From assembly GCA_030041495.1 (NCBI GenBank), contig JASHNT010000050.1, forward strand, positions 1 through 53,510: a stretch of 53,510 nucleotides of DNA, in the 5' to 3' direction. The DNA is from Bryobacteraceae bacterium (GTDB taxonomy: Bacteria > Acidobacteriota > Terriglobia > Bryobacterales > Bryobacteraceae). The notes under the pieces are model-generated. The model was not told the origin of the DNA, did no database searches, and was given only the letters and a program-made list of their open reading frames with translations. The first letter of the stretch is position 1. Every line of letters begins with the position of its first letter. A program made the position numbers and the translations under genes. Below are positions 42,805 to 50,938 of this stretch, piece after piece.

Positions 42805-43722
42805 ATGACGGGGGAAATCCGCGCCGCGGTCGCCTTTATCATTCTTGCGGTGATGATCGCGAGCGGGTTCTGCCTGGTGAGCAGCGGAGTCTACGGCCTG
42901 ACAATCTTCCTCCTGCTTCCCGGCGCCGCGGGAGGATTGGTTGCGTGGGTGGAACGGCCGGAATTCAGCGGCCGGGCTCTCCGCCTCGGCGCAATCGCGG
43001 GCGGCCTCGCACCCTTGTTGATCCTGCTCGCCGGGCGGGACGGTGTGATTTGCATGCTCATGGCGATGCCGCTGGCTGCGTTCCTGGGTGGCATCGGCGG
43101 ATGGCTGGCGTATCAGATCACGAATTGGGAGTTCCCGGCGCGGGGACTCCCTGCGCTGCTTTTTCTCCCGCTGGCCACTCTCGGCTGGGATTTCAATGCC
43201 AAGCCCCCGCTCTTCGAAGTACACACTTCCATGGAGATCGCCGCGCCGCCGGAACGGGTCTGGAAGTACGTGATCGCGTTCCCGCAACTACCTGAGCCGA
43301 CGGAGTGGTACTTTCACACCGGGCTCGCCTATCCGATTCGAGCTCACATCGACGGCTCAGGCCGCGGCGCGGTGCGCTATTGCGAGTTCTCGACGGGGCC
43401 ATTCGTGGAACCTATCGAGGTATGGGATGAGCCGAGGCTGCTGCGGTTCGCGGTGACCGAAAATCCCGCGCCGATGCGGGAGTGGCTGCTGTACGGCAAC
43501 GCCGAGCCCAAGCATTTGCACGGATATCTGGTTTCAAAGCAGGGCGAATTCCGCTTGACGCTGCTCCCGAATGGACACACGCTGCTGGAAGGAACCACCT
43601 GGTATCAGCACGGCCTGTGGCCGGCAACGTACTGGCGCTGGTGGTCGGACGCCATCATTCATCGCATCCATTTCCGGGTGATGAATCACATTCGGACGCT
43701 GGCGGAAGCCCCACGCGAGTAA
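42805..43722 (+). CDS. membrane protein with C-terminal SRPBCC (polyketide-cyclase-like) domain
   Basis: A 305-residue protein with four hydrophobic segments (about 5-125) and then a soluble START/SRPBCC-type domain (about 135-300: M-E-I-A-A-P-P-E-R-V-W-K-Y-V, P-E-P-T-E-W-Y-F-H, L-R-F-A-V-T-E-N). SRPBCC folds hold a hydrophobic ligand in a deep pocket, here tethered to the membrane. It is in an operon with the TetR gene (3 bp apart), so it is probably induced by that regulator's ligand. The ligand is unknown. Confidence 0.75.
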   Translation: MTGEIRAAVAFIILAVMIASGFCLVSSGVYGLTIFLLLPGAAGGLVAWVERPEFSGRALRLGAIAGGLAPLLILLAGRDGVICMLMAMPLAAFLGGIGGWLAYQITNWEFPARGLPALLFLPLATLGWDFNAKPPLFEVHTSMEIAAPPERVWKYVIAFPQLPEPTEWYFHTGLAYPIRAHIDGSGRGAVRYCEFSTGPFVEPIEVWDEPRLLRFAVTENPAPMREWLLYGNAEPKHLHGYLVSKQGEFRLTLLPNGHTLLEGTTWYQHGLWPATYWRWWSDAIIHRIHFRVMNHIRTLAEAPRE

Positions 43723-43736
43723 AATAGTGCGATATA

Positions 43737-43751
43737 CCTAGCTAAGCTAGG
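43737..43751. promoter_or_regulatory. perfect 15-bp palindrome before the HupE/UreJ-type gene
   Basis: CCTAGCT-A-AGCTAGG has 7-bp arms around one base. It lies 33 bp before the TTG start at 43785 and just after the preceding gene's stop. Its position suits an operator for a metal or stress regulator. Confidence 0.55.
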
Positions 43752-43784
43752 ACGGCTGTTTCCTGAGAAGGTTGAAGAAATAAC

Positions 43785-44468
43785 TTGCCTCGAAAAACCA
43801 CGCTGCTCCTGATCGTTTTTACGCTTCTGTTCGCCTGTGCCGCCAGCGCGCACAACGTCAGCCGGCGCGACGCCTCTTTCGTCAAATCGAACCATGGCAC
43901 GGCCGTCGCCGCGTTCATGTACCTCGGCGCGAAGCACATGGTCACTGGCTACGACCATCTGGCGTTTTTGGTCGGCGTCATCTTCTTCCTTTACCGGCTG
44001 AAAGACGTAGTCCAGTACGTCAGCCTTTTCACCCTCGGCCACAGCATCACCCTGCTCGGCGGAGTCCTTGGTGGCGTCCACGCCAATCCCTATTTCATCG
44101 ACGCGATTATTGGGCTCTCGGTGGTCTATAAAGCCTTCGACAATATGGACGGCTTCCAGCGTTTCTTCGGCTTCCAGCCCAACACCAAATTCGCCGTGCT
44201 GATCTTCGGTCTGTTTCACGGCTTCGGTCTCGCCACCAAGCTCCAGGAACTCGACCTGTCGAAGAACGGCCTCATCGCCAATATCGTCAGTTTCAACGTC
44301 GGAGTCGAAATCGGCCAGGTCCTCGCGCTCACCGCAGTGCTGATCGTGCTGAGCTGGTGGCGCACGCGAGCCGGCTTCCTCAAGCACGCTTTCGCCACCA
44401 ACACCGCGCTCATGAGCGCCGGATTCATCCTCACCGGATACCAGATCGCAGGGTACTTTCTCGCATGA
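43785..44468 (+). CDS. HupE/UreJ-type membrane permease (HupE/UreJ_2)
   Basis: The product has 227 residues from TTG 43785. A signal peptide ends A-S-A-H-N. Further on come G-A-K-H-M-V-T-G-Y-D-H-L-A-F-L, with the His/Asp pair typical of HupE/UreJ metal permeases, and L-G-H-S-I-T-L, F-G-L-F-H-G-F-G-L-A. About six membrane helices are present. Members are linked to Ni or Co import for hydrogenase or urease. It overlaps the next gene by 4 bp (ATGA). The hyp genes are 27 kb away and nothing here proves nickel as the ion. Confidence 0.85.
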   Translation: MPRKTTLLLIVFTLLFACAASAHNVSRRDASFVKSNHGTAVAAFMYLGAKHMVTGYDHLAFLVGVIFFLYRLKDVVQYVSLFTLGHSITLLGGVLGGVHANPYFIDAIIGLSVVYKAFDNMDGFQRFFGFQPNTKFAVLIFGLFHGFGLATKLQELDLSKNGLIANIVSFNVGVEIGQVLALTAVLIVLSWWRTRAGFLKHAFATNTALMSAGFILTGYQIAGYFLA

Positions 44469-45097
44469 CACCGCAAAACGCCCCTTCGAAATCCGCGATT
44501 GCCAAAGCCACCGGCATCGCCCTGGCCCTCGCTCTGCTGCTGCTGTTCGCGGCCGTGCTCCCCGCCGAATACGGCTACGATCCTCTCAAGACCGGCAAAG
44601 CACTGGGTCTCACCGGCATCGCCGCGGCCGTCGCGAATAACGGCGCTGATCCGAACGCGAAGGGGCGCGCCGTCGCCGCCCCGGCTCCGGGGCAGACTGG
44701 CATCTACAAATCCCAGTCCAAGATCTACAAGGTCGATTCCGAGGACTTTCAATTGGGACCCGGCGAAGGCGTCGAAATGAAATACCACATGCAGCAGGGT
44801 GCGGGCATGGTCTACGCCTGGAAGGCCGACGGCGCACTCCTCTACGAATTCCACGGTGAGCCCGACAACAAACCCAACAAAGACTACTACGAAAGCTACG
44901 AGCTCGACAACAAAACCGGGAAGACCGAATCCTACGGCTCCTTCACCGCTCCCACCACCGGCATCCACGGCTGGTTCTGGCAGAACAAGGGCGATAAGGA
45001 CGTCAAGTTCCACCTGACCGTCGCGGGCTTCATCGATTCCGCCAAGATGTACGTCGACGGCAAACCCGAAGAAGTTCCCGTCGACGACGCCAAGTAG
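44465..45097 (+). CDS. membrane-anchored periplasmic protein coupled to the HupE/UreJ permease
   Basis: A 210-residue protein with a short cytoplasmic tail and one membrane helix (about 18-35, ending A-V-L-P-A-E-Y-G-Y-D-P). This helix is followed by L-K-T-G-K-A-L-G-L-T, which I associate with proteins annotated as transmembrane anchors beside HupE/UreJ permeases in Proteobacteria. A soluble domain of beta type then follows (G-E-G-V-E-M-K-Y-H-M, G-I-H-G-W-F-W-Q-N-K-G). It starts in an ATGA overlap. It could present metal or protein to the permease from the periplasm; no enzyme motif is visible. Confidence 0.75.
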   Translation: MTPQNAPSKSAIAKATGIALALALLLLFAAVLPAEYGYDPLKTGKALGLTGIAAAVANNGADPNAKGRAVAAPAPGQTGIYKSQSKIYKVDSEDFQLGPGEGVEMKYHMQQGAGMVYAWKADGALLYEFHGEPDNKPNKDYYESYELDNKTGKTESYGSFTAPTTGIHGWFWQNKGDKDVKFHLTVAGFIDSAKMYVDGKPEEVPVDDAK

Positions 45098-45130
45098 CTC
45101 GGCGCGTACTCACCCATTTTGGGGACGAGT

Positions 45131-47950
45131 TTAAAAGTGAAATCCGATGAGACCGGTGATCGCCCGCGGCGTGACGTAATGCGTTCCGCTAAACGTGGAA
45201 ATGAAGTTGTAGAGCGCCTCCGTGTTCATCAGATTCACAATGGTCAAGCGCGCGCTCCAGCGGGTCTTATCGCCGTGGAAGAGATTGTCGTCACCGATAC
45301 CCACATCGAACAGGTTGCGCGAGGCGATGCGGGGCGGATTGTGGTCGTCGTTCTCGGTTCCCGGCGCTGGTATCGACAGGTATTTCGATCCATATTCGGA
45401 CGCCGGGCAGATACTGTTGGGACTGATCGGAGTGGTCGGCGTCGCGTAAGTGGTCCCGCAAAACAGACCCGCCTGATACTGCTGATCTGGCGTCAGAATG
45501 GACGCGTCGACAACCGAGGCTGAGCCAGCCGGGCCATTGGCGCAATTGCCACCGGCGCAGGGAGCGGGTCCCGCAACCAACCCGCTGTCGTATCGCCAAT
45601 TGAAGCTGATCCAGGGACCGTTTCTGAACGGCTGATATTGCAGATGCGTGGTCTGATTGAAGTGCTCGTCGTGGTCGATACGGAAAACTTCGCAACCCAC
45701 CGCAGTCACAGCGCAGGTGGAGGCCGGTGTCGCGCCGATACCGGAGATCTGCGGCTCAAAGAATCGAGCGGCGACGCCCGACATGACGGTGTAAGCGGTA
45801 AGCCCGTGGAAATTCGGCATGGTGCCGCGGATCGCGTAGCCCGGGATTTTGGACCTGTCCCATTCGATCGGGAACGTGATCGGCGTGTCACCCAAAACGC
45901 TGAAATCGAACGCGCGGTGAGTGTATTTCCAGATGTATTCGCCGTCTAACACGAAGTAGCGCCCGAACGCCTGGCTGAGTCCCGCGTGAAATTCGTTGCG
46001 CCAGCCTGGCCCGATCGGCACACTCGACACGCAGGGGCTTATCGTCGAAGCCATGATCGCGGCGATGACCGGATTACCGCATCCGGTGCTGGAAAGCACC
46101 AGGTTTTCGTTGAAGGGAGTTTCAAGAGTGCGCGCGTAGGAGACGCGCAGGACGGTGTTGGTGGGTTTCACGTTATAGGAGACGCCCAGGCGGGGCTCCG
46201 CTTGGCTGGCTTGCGAGATGCCGCGATAGACGTCCCCCCGTAGCCCTAGATTGAAGGTCCAGTTATGGAGGTTGATGGTGTCTTGGATATACACCGCGTA
46301 CTCATGAATGTCGGCGTGGCCGTTGAACAGATAGTCGCTGCTGGTTGAGTTCGGGCAGCCGTCGGACGCCGGAAGGGGCGCGGTGCGGGAAAGATCGTAG
46401 CAGGCCAGAAGCGGGTTGAAGCTGGGATTCGGTTGAAGAGCGCCCACGCAGGCATTGGGATTGGTGATTAATGGATTCAAATCCGCGCTTCCGTCAGAGT
46501 TCAGGCAAACCGGGTTGGCCAGTGGATCCACGATGCCGATGGAATCTTTCTCGGTGAGGATGGTGTCCGAAAAAGTGGCGCCGATTTTGATGTTATGGAC
46601 GCCTTTGACGTAGGAGACATTGCCCCGCAAGCCAAGATCGGTCAAGCGGCGATTCTGGCCTACACTCTGGAGCTGCAGATTGGGAGTCAGATCCGCGAAG
46701 GGGTCGCGGCTGGGATAGTAGTTGTATTGATCCTGCCGCGCGTACGCCCCGATTGTAAACAAGGTATTCGCGTTGATCACATGCGTGTAACTGGGCGAGA
46801 TGTTGTACGTGCGAATCTTCGAGCGTTGATCTTGCGATCCAACCACCTCGCCGTTGGGACCCAGGCCGTTGCAGGTGGTGGAGTAGCTCAGATAGTTCAT
46901 GCACACCGGGCCGGACCATGCCGTGGCATCTTCCGCATCGAATGAATTGGGAGTCTGAAACCAGGACCGCGTGAATTGAATATCGATGTTGAGCGTGTCG
47001 TTCTTGGAAGGTTTGAAATCCAGCCGGTCGAATCCGTTTTCCTCGTTGCCCTGATCGTGCATCACCGTGAATTCGGGACCGTCGAGGAATCGGCCGGTGT
47101 CCAGGCCGCTGAGCGAAATGAAGTTGCCCCAGGACTTTCCTCCGTAGCTCAAATCGGCGCCTTCGTTGTACGTGTTGAAAGAACCGAAGCTGGTGGTGAA
47201 ATCGCCGTGTGGAATTGTCGAGCCTAAACCGGAGCGCGTGGTGGCCACGATGACCAGGCTGGTTTTGCCGCCGTATTCGGCCGGCGGAGCGCCTTCGACG
47301 ACCTCCATGGATTGAACCGCGTCGGCCGGGAGCTGGTTGGAAAACACCTTGCTCTGCTGGTCCGTGATCGGCTCCCCATCGATCGAGAAAGAGTTGGAAG
47401 CGTGATCCCCCAAGCCGTGAAATAGACCGTTGGAATCCGCGGCCACTCCCGGCGATGCCAGCGTCACCAGCGAGCTGAGAGTGGAGGACTGGCTTTCGAG
47501 CGGCAGCTTGTCGAACAGCGCGCGGTCGATGTCGGTGTGCGTCTCCGGATCGGTTTCCACCAGATCGGCGGCTTCGACCACGTTGACCGTGGTCGTCGAA
47601 GTCCCGAGTTTGAGACTGATCGGCGTGAGCTGCACCGGGACCGAAGACTTGACGTCAGCGTCGGTCTCGCCCGACTGGAAATTGGACGCCACAATCGAAA
47701 TGTGATAAGGGTTAAACGGTACGTTGTCGAATTCGAAGGCGCCCTTCTCGTCGGTCACCGCCTTTTGGTCATATCCTGAAACTGGATTGTGAATTTCAAC
47801 GGTCGCGCCTGGAATGGCTGCTCCCGTCGGATCGACAATAGATCCTCGGATGGTTCCAGAATTGGCGCTTGTAATCTGTGCCCGCGCCTCGCTTGGGAGC
47901 AGGAATGCGATAAGAACTAAGGCGCCGGACAGGCAACACGTTCTGTTCAT
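45131..47950 (-). CDS. Oar-like TonB-dependent outer-membrane receptor
   Basis: The product has 939 residues from ATG 47950 with a signal peptide cleaved after A-R-A-Q. A carboxypeptidase-regulatory domain (about 26-110: G-T-I-R-G-S-I-V-D-P-T-G, D-E-K-G-A-F-E-F-D-N) is followed by a plug and a long beta-barrel. The protein ends G-L-I-G-F-H-F with a terminal Phe, as outer-membrane barrels do. This domain order is common to Oar-like receptors of Acidobacteriota and Bacteroidota. No TonB box can be picked out by eye. It likely takes up a large or complex substrate; the ligand is unknown. The LytTR regulator gene upstream on the same strand may control it. Confidence 0.9.
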   Translation of the reverse strand: MNRTCCLSGALVLIAFLLPSEARAQITSANSGTIRGSIVDPTGAAIPGATVEIHNPVSGYDQKAVTDEKGAFEFDNVPFNPYHISIVASNFQSGETDADVKSSVPVQLTPISLKLGTSTTTVNVVEAADLVETDPETHTDIDRALFDKLPLESQSSTLSSLVTLASPGVAADSNGLFHGLGDHASNSFSIDGEPITDQQSKVFSNQLPADAVQSMEVVEGAPPAEYGGKTSLVIVATTRSGLGSTIPHGDFTTSFGSFNTYNEGADLSYGGKSWGNFISLSGLDTGRFLDGPEFTVMHDQGNEENGFDRLDFKPSKNDTLNIDIQFTRSWFQTPNSFDAEDATAWSGPVCMNYLSYSTTCNGLGPNGEVVGSQDQRSKIRTYNISPSYTHVINANTLFTIGAYARQDQYNYYPSRDPFADLTPNLQLQSVGQNRRLTDLGLRGNVSYVKGVHNIKIGATFSDTILTEKDSIGIVDPLANPVCLNSDGSADLNPLITNPNACVGALQPNPSFNPLLACYDLSRTAPLPASDGCPNSTSSDYLFNGHADIHEYAVYIQDTINLHNWTFNLGLRGDVYRGISQASQAEPRLGVSYNVKPTNTVLRVSYARTLETPFNENLVLSSTGCGNPVIAAIMASTISPCVSSVPIGPGWRNEFHAGLSQAFGRYFVLDGEYIWKYTHRAFDFSVLGDTPITFPIEWDRSKIPGYAIRGTMPNFHGLTAYTVMSGVAARFFEPQISGIGATPASTCAVTAVGCEVFRIDHDEHFNQTTHLQYQPFRNGPWISFNWRYDSGLVAGPAPCAGGNCANGPAGSASVVDASILTPDQQYQAGLFCGTTYATPTTPISPNSICPASEYGSKYLSIPAPGTENDDHNPPRIASRNLFDVGIGDDNLFHGDKTRWSARLTIVNLMNTEALYNFISTFSGTHYVTPRAITGLIGFHF

Positions 47951-48061
47951 TGCGCCAGTATGCGGGACAACCGCTTGCCTCCCTAGCGTATTCTTGCGGG
48001 TGGCCATGAACCTTGAACCAGCGAACTAATAACTGCGGTGAGCGGATCGAAGCGAGACCTC

Positions 48062-48817
48062 TCACCACTGCAGAATGCCGCGAATATTGTGCGCCATTCG
48101 CTTGCTTACGATCACTTGCAGCGAGTTGCTGAGGGTGATCATCCAGCGCTGGCTGCTCATCGCGGTCATCTTCCGGACGTGGTTTACGTTCACAATCGCG
48201 TTTCGATGAACTCTCTGGAACTGCTGGCCCTGCAGCCGCACCTCAAGCAGTCGCAGGTTCTGCGTCGCCAGCAACCGCTGCTTCGGCGTGATGATCCAAA
48301 CCAGCTCGCCTTCCGCCTGGAACGCAAGAATCTCGTCTGGGTCAAGCAGGAAGTAATCGTCGCCGCTCTTCCCGACAATTTTCCGCGCGTTGCCGGACGG
48401 CGGTTGCGGTGCGCCGGCCGACGCGATGGCCGCCACGATGTTTGCGTTCTCGACCGGACTCCTTCGCAGCGTTCTGGCTCTTTCGACGGCCATCCGCAGT
48501 CTGTCTTCGCTCACCGGCTTCAGTAGATAATCCACCGCCCCGGCCTCGAAGGCTTCTATGGCGTGTTCGTCGAAGGCTGTAACCGCGATGATCACGGGCA
48601 GAACTCCGCCGCCCAGCTTTCGCACCACTTCAAATCCGCCCATGATGGGCATCTGCAGGTCCAGGAAAACGAGCTCAGGCTGAAGCCGTTGGATTTTGGC
48701 CAGAGCGTCCCTCCCGTTATCGGCCTCCCCGATAACCTCGACGTCCGGAAATACCTCCAGTTCCTCACACAGGACACGCCTGGCGATCGGCTCATCATCC
48801 ACCACCAATGTCCTCAT
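48062..48817 (-). CDS. LytTR-type response regulator
   Basis: The product has 251 residues from ATG 48817. It has a CheY-like receiver with V-V-D-D-E-P, phospho-acceptor Asp53 (F-L-D-L-Q-M-P) and Lys100 (Y-L-L-K-P), then a LytTR DNA-binding domain (about 145-250: F-L-L-D-P-D-E-I-L-A-F, F-Q-R-V-H-R-N-A-I-V-N). LytTR regulators usually pair with LytS/AlgZ-type histidine kinases. None lies next to it, so the partner is elsewhere. It is upstream of the receptor gene on the same strand, 111 bp away. Confidence 0.92.
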   Translation of the reverse strand: MRTLVVDDEPIARRVLCEELEVFPDVEVIGEADNGRDALAKIQRLQPELVFLDLQMPIMGGFEVVRKLGGGVLPVIIAVTAFDEHAIEAFEAGAVDYLLKPVSEDRLRMAVERARTLRRSPVENANIVAAIASAGAPQPPSGNARKIVGKSGDDYFLLDPDEILAFQAEGELVWIITPKQRLLATQNLRLLEVRLQGQQFQRVHRNAIVNVNHVRKMTAMSSQRWMITLSNSLQVIVSKRMAHNIRGILQW

Positions 48818-48962
48818 GGCGCGGGCCGGCATTTCTGAGCTTTAGCACTACAGTCTCAGGGAGCCGAGCAAATATTCATGAACGGATCGGTTTCTGCCAT
48901 GGGCGGACTTAAATAGAGAATGGTCGGAACCTCAGGAGCCGCTAACTCGGCGCGAGCCGCGC

Positions 48963-49049
48963 CTAAGCCTTCTCGCCCGCTTTCCTGAGGGATTTCACCC
49001 AATCGCGCCGCGCGTCATGCGCCGTCGATCGCGCGAAGTTCTTGCTCAT
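48963..49049 (-). CDS. possible 28-aa basic peptide
   Basis: ATG 49049 is preceded by GGGAGG about six bases upstream and opens a short frame, M-S-K-N-F-A-R-S-T-A-H-D, ending K-A-G-E-K-A. It is highly basic with amphipathic character. A chance frame cannot be excluded; nothing beyond the ribosome-binding site supports it. It is the only candidate in the otherwise empty 48833-49127. Confidence 0.3.
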   Translation of the reverse strand: MSKNFARSTAHDARRDWVKSLRKAGEKA

Positions 49050-49127
49050 CAGCGCCCTCCCGCCCTGGCTCTCAGAATGCTCCTCGCACATTGACAGCAA
49101 TTCGCACGAGTCGAAAAGGAGATCCGC

Positions 49128-49658
49128 ATGAAACTACGCAATTCCTTCGTTTGGGCGCTTCCACTGCTCATCGGAACAGCTTGGGCGGCCGAGGAAACCG
49201 GTCCCGAGGCAGCCGTCACCAAACTCCTTTCGCAAGCCAAGACGCAGGCTTTTCAGGTGAAGGAAGACGCCGTCACCATGGAGAGCTTCAATCGCATGAC
49301 CGTCAGCCGTGAAACCCAGGCGGCCATGATCAACCAGATCCGCGATCACATCAATGCGCTGGTTCAAACCGAGAACAAGTTACAGGCGGCCCGCGAAGAC
49401 GCACCCGCCTGGCAGCAAAGGGTGATTGTCCGCATCGTTCCGTTCTTGGATGAGTTGAACGGCTATACCAGCGCCGTCATCGAACACCTCAACGGCGACA
49501 CGCATCACAATTTCGCCGAGTATAAAGACTATCTGGAAGCCAACGCCGACTATGCGACGGATCTGGCCAAGATGATCGCCGACTTCGTCGACTACGGCAG
49601 AACCAAGGACCGGCTGGAGCAGTTGACCAACAAGCTCGAAATCCCGACGGGTCAGTAG
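49128..49658 (+). CDS. exported helical protein, hypothetical
   Basis: A 176-residue protein with a signal peptide (M-K-L-R-N-S-F-V-W-A-L, cleaved after A-W-A). The mature part is helical throughout, with coiled-coil-like heptads (L-V-Q-T-E-N-K-L-Q-A-A-R) and H-L-N-G-D-T-H-H-N-F in a central bend whose His cluster could bind a metal. GGAG five bases before the ATG gives a clear start. No family recognised. A strong terminator follows 34 bp after the stop. Confidence 0.7.
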   Translation: MKLRNSFVWALPLLIGTAWAAEETGPEAAVTKLLSQAKTQAFQVKEDAVTMESFNRMTVSRETQAAMINQIRDHINALVQTENKLQAAREDAPAWQQRVIVRIVPFLDELNGYTSAVIEHLNGDTHHNFAEYKDYLEANADYATDLAKMIADFVDYGRTKDRLEQLTNKLEIPTGQ

Positions 49659-49692
49659 CCTCGTAAGTCTCTTCTACGGCCATCGCATATGC

Positions 49693-49722
49693 GCGGGCGC
49701 GAGCGATCGCGCCCGCATTTTT
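49693..49722 (+). terminator. Rho-independent terminator
   Basis: GCGGGCGCGA, a GCGA tetraloop, TCGCGCCCGC, then ATTTTT: a perfect 10-bp GC stem with a T-run after the exported helical protein gene. Confidence 0.9.
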
Positions 49723-49866
49723 GCGATGTATTCGTCTCAACCCCGGCGGCGCCGGTACACTTGTTGCCGGATCGATCTCCCGTACCTAGCCGCTCATCTC
49801 CGCCATCGCCATCACCTCTTGAGGCGTGTATTCAGGTACAGTAATCAATCAAGAGGAGTATCTGAA

Positions 49867-50748
49867 ATGTCGCGAAAACTGCTTTACGCCGGATTGGCCG
49901 CCGTGTTCGCTTTCCTCGCCGCGGCCCTGTTCGCCCAACCCCCCGCCGGGCGCGGAAGAGGCCGGGGAAAGGCCGATCCGGTTGAGAAAATCCGCCAGCT
50001 CAAACCCAATCTGTATCTGATTACCGGCGGCGGAGCCAACACCGTTCTCCGCGTCGCGCCCGAAGGCCTCATCGTCGTCGACACCAAAAATCCCAGCGAC
50101 GAAAACTTCATGCGTCTCATGGAAGAGATTCGCTCCGTCTCCATGCTCCCCGTCAAGTACGTCTTCAACACCCATCACCATCCTGACCACGTCGGCAACA
50201 ACCAGAAGTTCATCGAAGCCGGCGCAACCGTGATCGGACTCGACGCTCTTAAATCCGACATGGCCAGCGATCCCCGCACCAAAGATATTCCCGGCCGTCC
50301 CACGCAAACATTCGCGAAAGATTATGTTCTGGCGTATGGAGGCGTGACCGTCGAAGCCCATTCTTTCGGCCGCGGCCATACCGGCGATGACACCATGATC
50401 TATTTCCCCGATCTCAAAGTCGTCATGGTCAGCGACCAGATCACCGACGCAAACCCGATCGTCGATTTCGCCAACGGCGGCAGCGCTGTCGAATGGACCA
50501 AAATTCTCGACGGCGTCCTGCAGCTCGATTTCGACATGGCCATCCCCGGCCGCGGCGAGCCGAAAACCCGCGCCGAGGTCCAGGCCTTCCGGGACAAGTT
50601 CGCCAGTCTCATCGACCGCGCCCGCGCCGCCATCAGAGCCGGCGCTACCCGCGACACCCTGGCAATGCAAGTCAACACCAGCGACCTCGGCTGGACCTTC
50701 AACGCCGCCTTTTACGGCAGCCTCTACGACGAGTTGACCAAGAGCTAA
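49867..50748 (+). CDS. exported metallo-beta-lactamase-fold hydrolase (B3-like)
   Basis: The product has 293 residues from ATG 49867 (GAGGAG upstream). A signal peptide ends L-F-A-Q and is followed by a short Gly/Arg run (P-A-G-R-G-R-G-R-G). The zinc motif H103-x-H105-x-D107-H108 lies in N-T-H-H-H-P-D-H-V-G-N, G-R-G-H-T-G-D-D supplies the next His and M-V-S-D-Q-I-T-D the bridging Asp. This fits a periplasmic di-zinc hydrolase; a lactamase, lactonase or thioesterase cannot be told apart. It is a lone gene after a terminator. Confidence 0.85.
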   Translation: MSRKLLYAGLAAVFAFLAAALFAQPPAGRGRGRGKADPVEKIRQLKPNLYLITGGGANTVLRVAPEGLIVVDTKNPSDENFMRLMEEIRSVSMLPVKYVFNTHHHPDHVGNNQKFIEAGATVIGLDALKSDMASDPRTKDIPGRPTQTFAKDYVLAYGGVTVEAHSFGRGHTGDDTMIYFPDLKVVMVSDQITDANPIVDFANGGSAVEWTKILDGVLQLDFDMAIPGRGEPKTRAEVQAFRDKFASLIDRARAAIRAGATRDTLAMQVNTSDLGWTFNAAFYGSLYDELTKS

Positions 50749-50938
50749 CCGCGCGGGAACCCCCTGCGAGGCCTAGTGTGAACCGTGTGCCTGCCAAGTA
50801 GTGAACCGGCTCCCCAGAGCCACCACTGGTGCTTTTCAGCCACCGGCAAACGGGCTTTCTTTGTCGTCAACTGATTGATAATAAAAGCCCCGGTGTATGG
50901 CCGCTGAATTGCCTCCACATGTGCGAATGGTGACGGCA

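Noticed and set aside
44357-44464. Upstream extension of the anchored protein
   Set aside because: It overlaps the permease gene in another frame and contains no signal; ATG 44465 gives the ATGA junction and the membrane helix.
50749-50938. Riboswitch or IS end before the FecR gene
   Set aside because: Several short inverted repeats (for example GGCT-CCCCA-GAGCC) but no conserved core, no terminal repeats and no transposase.
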